A stretch of 5,198 bases of DNA from an uncultured Acetatifactor sp. (GTDB lineage Bacteria; Bacillota; Clostridia; Lachnospirales; Lachnospiraceae). A program made the position numbers and the translations under genes. Where the stretch lies: assembly GCA_948496895.1 (NCBI GenBank), contig CAOOJO010000231.1, forward strand, positions 1 to 5,198. Direction: 5' to 3'. Positions 1-5,198 of this stretch are shown here, piece by piece (position 1 is the stretch's first letter; every line of letters begins with the position of its first letter). The notes under the pieces are model-generated. The model ran no database searches, was not told where the DNA came from, and worked only from the letters and a program-made list of their open reading frames with translations.

Positions 1-909
1 GGGATGGCCTGCCAGTACGTGGTGGAGGATTTGACGGATATTTCGGTGCGGGTGGAGCTGGCATCGGAGTTCCGTTACAGGAAGCCCAGACTAAAGGCGG
101 ATACATTGGTCATTGTCATTTCCCAGTCAGGAGAGACGGCGGACACTTTGGCGGCGCTGCGGCTGGCCAGGGAGAAGGGGGCGCCCACGCTGGCAATCGT
201 CAACGTGGTGGGCAGCTCCATCGCCAGGGAGGCGGATAAGGTGCTCTATACGCTGGCGGGGCCGGAGATATCCGTGGCCACCACAAAGGCGTACAGCACA
301 CAGCTCATCGCCGGGTACTGCCTGGCCGTACAGTTCGGCTATGTAAAAGGGAATGTGGATGAGGCGTCCTACGCCCATTATATCGAGGAGCTGCAGCTGA
401 TTCCGCAGAAAATGGAAAGACTCCTGGAGGAGAAGGAGCGAATCCAGTGGTTTGCCGCGAAATACGCCAATGCCCATGACGTGTTCTTCATCGGGCGAGG
501 CATCGACTACGCGATTTGCCTGGAAGGGAGCCTTAAGCTGAAGGAGATATCCTATATCCACAGCGAGGCCTACGCTGCCGGGGAGCTGAAGCATGGCACG
601 ATCAGCCTGATTGAGGACGGGACGCTGGTCATCGGCGTCCTGACCCAGAGCGATTTGTACGAGAAGACGATATCCAATATGGTAGAGTGCAGATCCAGAG
701 GGGCATATCTGATGGGGCTGACCACCTATGGAAAGTACGCCACGGAGGATCAGGTGAACTTCACGGTGTATATCCCCAAGGTAGATGAGCATTTCGTAGG
801 GAGCCTTGCGGTCATACCGCTCCAGCTCCTGGGCTACTATATTTCCGTGGCCAAAGGACTGGATGTGGACAAACCGAGGAATCTGGCAAAAAGTGTGACG
901 GTTGAATGA
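1..909 (+). CDS. glmS: Glutamine--fructose-6-phosphate aminotransferase (isomerizing), C-terminal half; 5' truncated by the window
   Basis: GlmS makes glucosamine-6-phosphate from fructose-6-phosphate and glutamine, the first step towards UDP-GlcNAc for peptidoglycan; it is cytosolic. The frame is open from base 1, so this is the last 302 residues of a protein normally about 600 long. The N-terminal glutaminase domain and any glmS riboswitch lie outside. Two SIS sugar-isomerase domains are visible. The first carries SQSGETADT (fragment residues 41-49) and VATTKAYSTQ (92-101). The second carries GRG (165-167), the LEGSLKLKEISY stretch (174-185) and AGELKHG (193-199), which includes the catalytic Glu region. 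The C-tail PRNLAKSVTVE (292-302) is the conserved family ending and holds the Lys that contacts the sugar in E. coli GlmS. Every core motif is intact, so the gene looks functional. The stop at 907-909 lies just before the next gene, which suggests co-transcription. Confidence 0.97.
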   Translation, partial: GMACQYVVEDLTDISVRVELASEFRYRKPRLKADTLVIVISQSGETADTLAALRLAREKGAPTLAIVNVVGSSIAREADKVLYTLAGPEISVATTKAYSTQLIAGYCLAVQFGYVKGNVDEASYAHYIEELQLIPQKMERLLEEKERIQWFAAKYANAHDVFFIGRGIDYAICLEGSLKLKEISYIHSEAYAAGELKHGTISLIEDGTLVIGVLTQSDLYEKTISNMVECRSRGAYLMGLTTYGKYATEDQVNFTVYIPKVDEHFVGSLAVIPLQLLGYYISVAKGLDVDKPRNLAKSVTVE

Positions 910-914
910 GGCGG
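908..914 (+). promoter_or_regulatory. Ribosome-binding site deciding the nucleotidyltransferase start
   Basis: The purine-rich GAGGCGG lies 8 bases before the ATG at 923 and overlaps the glmS stop codon. It resembles AGGAGG with one change. The alternative TTG at 902 has no comparable site upstream (the preceding bases are AAAAAGTGTGACG), so the ATG is preferred. This arrangement also suggests translational coupling to glmS. Confidence 0.6.
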
Positions 915-922
915 TAAAAAAT

Positions 923-2104
923 ATGTTGTCTCCAAATGACGCTTCCATGTGCGATATATTAAAGGCCGCATTCATGGGCGGCGGGTTTCCTGTGGACGGA
1001 AACGTATCCTGGGACATTCTGAGCCGGGAGCTGGCCGTCCAGACCGTAGCCGCCCTGCCCACCGATGTTGTCCTGGGGAATCCCGCGGTTCCTGCCTCCA
1101 TAAAGAAGCAATGGGAAAATACGGCTTGGGTGCACGCGGTACGCTGGGAACAGATTCTGTATGCCCAGGATGAGCTGGTAAGGCTCATGGCGGACAACGG
1201 GATTCCTATGGCCGTCCTGAAGGGAACCGCGGCCGCCATGTACTACCCGGTTCCCCGATACCGTTCCATGGGGGACATCGATTTCCTGGTCCGCGAGGAA
1301 GACTACAGGAAAGCCTTCGAACTGCTTCGAGACCACGGTTATGCTCTGGCAGAACCGGAGGACAGCGAGGATTACCACTATGCAGTGGAGAAGGACGGCA
1401 TCGTGTTCGAGCTGCACAGAAGGCTGGCAAAGCTTCCGAAGGACGCGGCGGGCAATTTCCTGATGGAACAGGTGCATGCAGGCCTGGCACATGCGGAGCG
1501 GCGCCGTCTGGAGGGATATGGGTTCCCTGTCCTGCCATGGCTGCCCAACGGCCTGGTGCTGCTGCAGCATATCCGGCAGCATCTCCGGGACGGCCTGGGG
1601 CTGCGTCAGATCATCGACTGGATGATGTATGTGGACAGGGAGCTGGATGACGGGAAGTATCCGCTGTTCCGGGAAGCCCTGCGGCAGACCCGGCTGGAGC
1701 CCCTGGCGCTCCATGCCACAAGGATGTGCCAGATGTACCTGGGGCTGCGGGAGGAGGGCATCAGCTGGTGCGCTTCCGCGCGGCAGGAGACCTGTAGAGC
1801 GCTGATGGAGTATATCATGGAGCAGGGGAACTTTGGCCGCAAGGTAGGGCAGGAGGGGAAAGGCCTGAAGGCCTTGAACCGGCACAAAAGCGGCATGCAC
1901 TTGCTGGCATGGATGCAGAAGCAGGGCAGGCGGCACTGGAAGGCGGCGCATAAGCATCCCTTCCTGAGGCATTTTGCCTTTCTTCATGAGCTGGGCTGGT
2001 ACCTCTCCTGGTTGCTGCGCAGGAAGAATCCGTTCAGAGCGCTTGCCTCTGACATCAGGGACAGCCGGAGACGGAGGCGGATGTTCAGGCGGCTGATGTC
2101 TTAA
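923..2104 (+). CDS. Uncharacterised nucleotidyltransferase family protein (NTP_transf_5-like)
   Basis: The product is 393 residues from the ATG at 923; starting at the TTG at 902 would give 400. The central core VLKGTAAAMYYP (about residues 98-109), followed by the RSMGDIDFLV block (114-123), is the typical pattern of the uncharacterised nucleotidyltransferase family NTP_transf_5. The GDID acidic pair at 117-120 would bind the metal and nucleotide. The later FELHRRL (162-168) is also family-typical and probably supplies the third acidic residue. The rest is helical, with a very basic C-terminal tail (SRRRRRMFRRLMS). No signal peptide or clear membrane segment is seen, although the tail region LHELGWYLSWLL (about 354-365) is hydrophobic. 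Relatives occur beside polysaccharide, peptide-modification and unrelated genes, and the substrate is not known. It sits 13 bases after glmS and 40 before pilT, probably in one operon. The family call is fairly firm; no specific function can be given. Confidence 0.85.
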   Translation: MLSPNDASMCDILKAAFMGGGFPVDGNVSWDILSRELAVQTVAALPTDVVLGNPAVPASIKKQWENTAWVHAVRWEQILYAQDELVRLMADNGIPMAVLKGTAAAMYYPVPRYRSMGDIDFLVREEDYRKAFELLRDHGYALAEPEDSEDYHYAVEKDGIVFELHRRLAKLPKDAAGNFLMEQVHAGLAHAERRRLEGYGFPVLPWLPNGLVLLQHIRQHLRDGLGLRQIIDWMMYVDRELDDGKYPLFREALRQTRLEPLALHATRMCQMYLGLREEGISWCASARQETCRALMEYIMEQGNFGRKVGQEGKGLKALNRHKSGMHLLAWMQKQGRRHWKAAHKHPFLRHFAFLHELGWYLSWLLRRKNPFRALASDIRDSRRRRRMFRRLMS

Positions 2105-2144
2105 AGGTAGTTTCGCAGATTAAAAATACAAAGGAGTCTGAAAA

Positions 2145-3203
2145 ATGGAATTGATGGAATTATTGCAGTACGTAGTATCACAGAATGCCTCAGACATATT
2201 CATCAGCGCGGGCCTGCCCCTGTCCTACCGCAGGAACGGGGTGCTCTGCCAGGTGAATGAGGACAGGCTGTCCCCCGAGGACAGCAGGAGGCTTCTGGAG
2301 GACATCTATAAGAGCGCGGGAGACCGCAGCCTGGAGACGCTGCAAAGAACAGGAGATGACGATTTCGCGTTTGCCATTCCCGGGCTGTCCCGGTTCCGGG
2401 TCAGCGCGTACAGGCAGAGGGGGACGTATTCGGCAGTGGTCAGAATCATCTCCTTCCAGCTGCCGGAACATACAGCCCTCCATATCCCGGAGCATGTGCT
2501 CCGCCTGGGCGACAGCGAAAAGGGAATGGTGCTGGTGACAGGGCCCGCGGGCAGCGGAAAATCAACCACCTTGGCCTGCATCATCAACCGAATCAACCAG
2601 ACCAGGCAGAAGCACATCATCACACTGGAGGATCCGCTGGAATACCTTCACCGCCATGACCGGAGCATTGTGAGCCAGCGGGAAATCAAAGTGGACACGG
2701 AGGATTACGCCACCGCGCTGCGGGCGGCCCTTCGTCAGAGTCCGGACGTGATTCTGCTGGGCGAGATGAACGATAATGAGACCGTCCATGTGGCCATGGC
2801 GGCGGCAGAGACCGGTCGCCTGCTGTTCTCCACGCTGCATACGGTAGGTGCGGTCAATACCATCCGCCGCATCGTTGACAGCTTTCCGGAGAGCCAGCAA
2901 AGGCAGGTCAGCGTACAGCTTTCCACCGTGCTTACCGCCATCGTCTCCCAGCAGCTGGTGCCCGCCCTGAACGGGGAGATGGTACCTGTCATGGAAATCA
3001 TGACTGTGACGCCTGCCGTTCGTGCCCTGATTCGGGAGAACAAGGTGGAACAGATTGATGCCATCCTGTATTCCTCCCTGCGGGATGACATGGTTTCCAT
3101 CGATGGGAATCTGCTGGCCCTGTACAAGCAGGGGACAATTGCCAGGGATACGGCTGTGAAGTATGCCCTGAACCCTGAGCTGCTGGAAAAGAAGCTTATG
3201 TGA
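2145..3203 (+). CDS. pilT: PilT-like type IV pilus retraction ATPase
   Basis: This is a hexameric cytosolic AAA-type secretion ATPase that powers pilus retraction (twitching, adhesion, DNA uptake) from the inner face of the membrane. The 352 residues match the usual PilT length. In order: an N-terminal PAS-like domain (ASDIFISAGLP, 15-25), Walker A GPAGSGKST (133-141), Asp box ITLEDPLEY (159-167), Walker B DVILLGEM (201-208), His box STLHTVGA (229-236), and TPAVRALIRE (289-298), which corresponds to the AIRNLIRE retraction motif that separates PilT from PilB. The C-tail (LLALYKQG, then YALNPELL) is also PilT-like. The Walker B extension reads GEMND where PilT usually has GEMRD. AAGGAG at 2131-2136 lies 8 bases before the ATG, a strong start. 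No pilin, pilB, pilC or pilM-type gene is in the window, so its pilus partners must be elsewhere. A PilU-like role cannot be excluded. Confidence 0.92.
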   Translation: MELMELLQYVVSQNASDIFISAGLPLSYRRNGVLCQVNEDRLSPEDSRRLLEDIYKSAGDRSLETLQRTGDDDFAFAIPGLSRFRVSAYRQRGTYSAVVRIISFQLPEHTALHIPEHVLRLGDSEKGMVLVTGPAGSGKSTTLACIINRINQTRQKHIITLEDPLEYLHRHDRSIVSQREIKVDTEDYATALRAALRQSPDVILLGEMNDNETVHVAMAAAETGRLLFSTLHTVGAVNTIRRIVDSFPESQQRQVSVQLSTVLTAIVSQQLVPALNGEMVPVMEIMTVTPAVRALIRENKVEQIDAILYSSLRDDMVSIDGNLLALYKQGTIARDTAVKYALNPELLEKKLM

Positions 3204-3292
3204 CAGTTTTCCTAAATAACCTCTTGCACAGGAAAAGCCACCCAAAGAATTTCTATACACTGTAGCTATAGCAGATTCCATCCTGAACAATA

Positions 3293-3321
3293 GAAGAATG
3301 CCCGAAGGGCGGGCATTCTTC
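3293..3321 (+). terminator. Hairpin after pilT, probable transcription terminator
   Basis: A perfect 11-bp stem, GAAGAATGCCC (3293-3303) with GGGCATTCTTC (3311-3321), encloses a 7-base loop. It lies 90 bases after the pilT stop and before the ABC-F promoter. There is no T-run after the stem on either strand, so it is not a canonical intrinsic terminator. It may act as a weak terminator, a Rho-assisted one, or a 3'-end stabiliser. Confidence 0.55.
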
Positions 3322-3421
3322 CGGACTCGCACCAATTCATTTGTATTTTGTGCCGCTGAAGCAGCATGCTTGAAAGTATGAACGGTTCTAAGGGGCAGAC
3401 AGCCCCGGCAGAAAAATGTAT
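3322..3421. other. Non-coding spacer upstream of the ABC-F promoter
   Basis: No convincing gene is seen on either strand. It contains one small hairpin (GGGGC 3392-3396 with GCCCC 3402-3406, five-base loop AGACA) directly before the promoter. That hairpin has no T-run and sits where a regulator could bind, but nothing proves it is functional. Confidence 0.4.
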
Positions 3422-3450
3422 TTGACAGGGCGTGGAATGTGGTTTATACT
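3422..3450 (+). promoter_or_regulatory. Sigma-A promoter of the ABC-F transcription unit
   Basis: A perfect -35 box TTGACA (3422-3427) and a -10 box TATACT (3445-3450, one change from TATAAT) are separated by exactly 17 bases. Transcription should start near the A at 3457. The near-consensus sequence implies strong constitutive initiation, which fits control being exerted afterwards, in the leader. Confidence 0.85.
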
Positions 3451-3487
3451 GGGGTTAACCATTAAAATCGCAGAAAGGAAGTAAGGA

Positions 3488-3508
3488 ATGATTATTATTA
3501 TCCGATAG
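3488..3508 (+). CDS. Leader peptide ORF, six codons (Met-Ile4-Arg)
   Basis: This tiny ORF reads Met-Ile-Ile-Ile-Ile-Arg-stop (TAG). AAAGGAAG (3474-3481) lies 6 bases before the ATG and is a good Shine-Dalgarno. The ORF begins about 31 bases after the inferred transcription start, and its codons form the 5' arm of the long-range stem with 3572-3596. Leader peptides of this kind control many macrolide-, lincosamide- and phenicol-resistance genes: a drug-bound ribosome stalls on them and changes RNA folding. Four consecutive Ile codons could also sense charged tRNA-Ile, but the downstream ABC-F gene favours antibiotic sensing. Its short length means it is called on context, not on similarity. 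Confidence 0.7.
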   Translation: MIIIIR

Positions 3509-3690
3509 TTTCTCATCAGGCAACGGAAAACGGAAAGCGAGAGGGTAGCCTCTTTCTTTGGATGCTTAGATTCGGGGATTATCAATAATAATCATTTTGC
3601 TGAGGAATTCCATTCCTTACACCTGGAATTAGTGTTTCCGGGCAGCTCTCAGGGGCTGTCCTGTGTATGTGCGTGGCAAAAGATTCGGAT

Positions 3691-3722
3691 AATCCCTCTG
3701 AATGGACAGGAGGGATTTTTTT
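3691..3722 (+). terminator. Intrinsic terminator in the leader, abutting the ABC-F start
   Basis: The 8-bp stem AATCCCTC (3691-3698) with GAGGGATT (3710-3717) can be extended by two pairs across one bulge (3699-3700 with 3707-3708). A run of seven T (3716-3722) follows, its first two bases also pairing in the stem, and ends directly at the ATG at 3723. The 3' arm overlaps the ABC-F Shine-Dalgarno AGGAGG (3708-3713), so the same hairpin could both stop transcription and hide the ribosome-binding site on transcripts that read through. Confidence 0.82.
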
Positions 3723-5198
3723 ATGCGGGAAAGATTATTGCTGCAGGCGGAAAAAATCGTGGTGAGCTTCGGGGAACAGAAGGTCCTGGATTTTGACCGG
3801 TTCGTGGTGTATCAGGGGGAACGCATCGGCCTGGTGGGAGCCAACGGCGCGGGCAAGACCACCTTGCTGCGGGTGCTGGCCGGGGAGCTGGAGCCGGACG
3901 GCGGCACGGTAAAGAGCATGTGCGATACCCATTTCTTCCGGCAGTTCTCGGAGGGGATAGACCCTTTTGAGCTGGACGGGAAGGAGATGAAGGCCCTGCA
4001 GATCCAGGACAAGGTATGGCAGGAGACTGTCAGCGGAGGCGAGGACACCAGGATGCGGCTGGCCTGGATGTTCAGCAGCGGGAAGGGCCTGGTGTTCCTG
4101 GACGAGCCCACGGCCAACCTGGACATGGAGGGAATCGCCCTTTTGAAGCATAAGCTCCTGGAGCTGGACACCATGGTCATCGTCAGCCATGACCGGGCGC
4201 TCCTGAACGCCATCTGTACCAGGATCGTGGAGATCCGGGAGGGAAAGCTGTCCGAATATGAGGGAAACTATGACGATTACACCCGGCTGAGGGAACAGGC
4301 CGTCCAAAGGCAGTGGACGGAATACGAGAATTACACCAGCGAGAAGAGGCGGCTGGAAAAGGTCTATCAGCAGAAAAAGCAGAAGGCTGCGTCCATCGAA
4401 AAGCTGCCCAAGGGCATGAGCCCCAGGGAGGCGAAGCTGCGCAATTTTATCTCCAGGCATCCCAAGGATGCCAAGGCCGGAAGGATGGAGTCCTCCGCCA
4501 AAAACGTGCTGGAGCGGCTGGAGCATATGGAGGTAAAGGAAAAGCCCAGAGAGCTGCCCAAAATGCGCCCGGACTTCCGGCTCACCAACCCGCCGGAGAA
4601 CGCGGTGGTGATCAAGGGGGAGGGCATCTGCTTCTCCTATGATGACGGCGGGGAGATTTTCCGGGACGCCTCTTTCCAGATCCGGAACCGGAGCCGGGTG
4701 GCAATCGTGGGGGCCAACGGCGCGGGCAAGACCACGCTCTTAAAGCTGATCCGCCAGGAATATCCTCTGGAAGAGGGCTCCATCTACGTGGTGCCAAAGG
4801 CCGCCATCGGGCTGCTGGACCAGAACATGGCCTCCATAGACTACGAGAAGACCGTCCTGGAGAACGTGATGGAGGACAGCGTGCAGAACGAAAGCATAGC
4901 CCGGACGATTCTGGCCAGGCTCCTTTTGTCCGCCCAGGACATCCGCAAAAAGGCAGGCGTCCTCTCCGGCGGGGAGCGGATCAAGCTGGCTTTCGCCAAG
5001 CTGTTCGTGGGCAGGGCCAACGTATTGATTCTGGACGAGCCCACCAATTACCTGGATATCCCATCGGTGGAGGCGCTGGAGGAGATGTTCTCAGAGTATG
5101 AGGGGGTTCTGGTCTTCGTGTCCCACGACGAGGCGTTCATCCGGGCCTGTGCCACGGAGGTTCTGGAGGTAAAGGACTGTAAGGCCATAAACTACCTG
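3723..5198 (+). CDS. Antibiotic-resistance-type ABC-F ATPase (Vga/Msr/Lsa-like ribosomal protection protein); 3' end outside the window
   Basis: The frame runs open for 492 codons to the window end, so only a short C-terminus is missing (family members are often about 490-550 residues). ABC-F proteins are soluble twin ATPases that bind the ribosomal E site; resistance types displace lincosamides, streptogramins A, pleuromutilins, macrolides or phenicols. NBD1 has Walker A GANGAGKTT (39-47), signature VSGGE (103-107), Walker B LVFLDEP (123-129) and switch SHD (155-157). NBD2 has Walker A GANGAGKTT (330-338), LSGGE (414-418), Walker B VLILDEP (434-440) and SHD (467-469). Only about 57 residues separate the first Walker A from its signature, so the EttA-type arm domain is absent, as in resistance ABC-Fs. 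The charged linker (about 180-295), containing EKLPKGMSPREAKL, resembles the Vga interdomain region. No transmembrane segments are seen. AGGAGG (3708-3713) is 9 bases before the ATG. The drug range cannot be read from the sequence. Confidence 0.92.
   Translation, partial: MRERLLLQAEKIVVSFGEQKVLDFDRFVVYQGERIGLVGANGAGKTTLLRVLAGELEPDGGTVKSMCDTHFFRQFSEGIDPFELDGKEMKALQIQDKVWQETVSGGEDTRMRLAWMFSSGKGLVFLDEPTANLDMEGIALLKHKLLELDTMVIVSHDRALLNAICTRIVEIREGKLSEYEGNYDDYTRLREQAVQRQWTEYENYTSEKRRLEKVYQQKKQKAASIEKLPKGMSPREAKLRNFISRHPKDAKAGRMESSAKNVLERLEHMEVKEKPRELPKMRPDFRLTNPPENAVVIKGEGICFSYDDGGEIFRDASFQIRNRSRVAIVGANGAGKTTLLKLIRQEYPLEEGSIYVVPKAAIGLLDQNMASIDYEKTVLENVMEDSVQNESIARTILARLLLSAQDIRKKAGVLSGGERIKLAFAKLFVGRANVLILDEPTNYLDIPSVEALEEMFSEYEGVLVFVSHDEAFIRACATEVLEVKDCKAINYL

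Larger units (their letters stand above)
3457..3722 (+). promoter_or_regulatory. Structured 5' leader (attenuator) of the ABC-F gene
   Basis: About 266 bases of leader separate the inferred transcription start from the ABC-F ATG. Several pairings can be read directly. GTAAGGAATG (3481-3490) pairs with CATTCCTTAC (3611-3620). AATGATTATTATT (3487-3499) pairs with AATAATAATCATT (3584-3596). CCGA (3502-3505) pairs with TCGG (3572-3575). An internal hairpin 3534-3544/3549-3559 has loop GTAG and one mismatch. Further hairpins lie at 3622-3628/3636-3642 and 3640-3646/3655-3661 and are mutually exclusive. GGGATTATC (3575-3583) can instead pair with GATAATCCC (3688-3696) and would disrupt the terminator. 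Because a short ORF forms the 5' arm of the main stem, ribosome-mediated attenuation is the simplest reading. The pairings are observed; the switching is inferred. Confidence 0.75.

Noticed and set aside
902..922. TTG start for the nucleotidyltransferase overlapping the glmS stop
   Set aside because: There is no ribosome-binding site before it, while the ATG at 923 has GAGGCGG at a suitable distance. It remains possible but less likely.
127..1239. Long open frame on the minus strand across glmS and the nucleotidyltransferase
   Set aside because: It lies opposite two well-supported genes, shows no recognisable motifs, and is the kind of antisense frame expected in GC-rich coding DNA. The same holds for 959-1987, 2562-3335 and 3735-4526 on the minus strand.
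3224..3259. Possible promoter TTGCAC...TATACA after pilT
   Set aside because: The spacing is 24 bases, too long for sigma-A, and a near-perfect promoter lies closer to the ABC-F gene.
3319..3332. Sequence ending in CGCACCA, resembling a tRNA 3' end
   Set aside because: There is no T-arm, anticodon arm or acceptor complement upstream; the bases directly before it belong to the post-pilT hairpin.
3388..3585. 65-residue minus-strand ORF across the promoter and leader
   Set aside because: It covers the sigma-A promoter and the inverted-repeat stem, its composition reflects those structures, and there is no recognisable domain.
3562..3588. Second possible leader ORF (MLRFGDYQ-stop)
   Set aside because: The bases before its ATG are pyrimidine-rich (TCTTTCTTTGG) with no Shine-Dalgarno, and it lies within the 3' part of the leader stem.
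3481..3620. A 10-base inverted repeat flanking 140 bases, resembling a MITE
   Set aside because: No target-site duplication is seen next to the repeats (CAGAAAGGAA before, ACCTGGAATT after), and the repeats fall inside a transcribed leader where an RNA stem explains them better.

Overview
The window reads as a piece of a GC-rich Clostridia chromosome, most like Lachnospiraceae. The protein styles are Firmicute (GlmS with the HGT-ISLI variant after GELKHG, a clostridial-looking PilT, a Vga/Msr-like ABC-F), the ribosome-binding sites are strong AGGAGG types, and there is a textbook sigma-A promoter. The genus cannot be fixed from the sequence alone. All genes lie on the + strand.

Left part (1-3203): the 3' half of glmS (isomerase domain of glucosamine-6-phosphate synthase) is followed almost without a gap by an uncharacterised nucleotidyltransferase of the NTP_transf_5 type, and then by a PilT-like type IV pilus ATPase. 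The short spacings (13 and 40 bases) allow one transcript. The three products have no obvious common pathway: cell-wall amino sugar supply, an unassigned nucleotidyl transfer, and pilus retraction. A strong hairpin at 3293-3321 probably closes this unit.

Right part (3322-5198): a sigma-A promoter (3422-3450) starts a leader of about 266 bases in front of an antibiotic-resistance-type ABC-F ATPase, which is cut by the window end. The leader holds a tiny ORF with a good ribosome-binding site (Met-Ile-Ile-Ile-Ile-Arg-stop), a long-range stem that uses the tiny ORF as its 5' arm, an antiterminator strand trapped in that stem, and an intrinsic terminator. The terminator's T-run touches the ABC-F start codon, and its 3' arm contains the ABC-F Shine-Dalgarno. 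Together this looks like a complete ribosome-mediated attenuator: a drug-stalled ribosome on the tiny ORF would free the antiterminator and switch on the resistance gene. This is the most interesting item in the window. The base pairings are seen directly; the regulatory logic is inferred.
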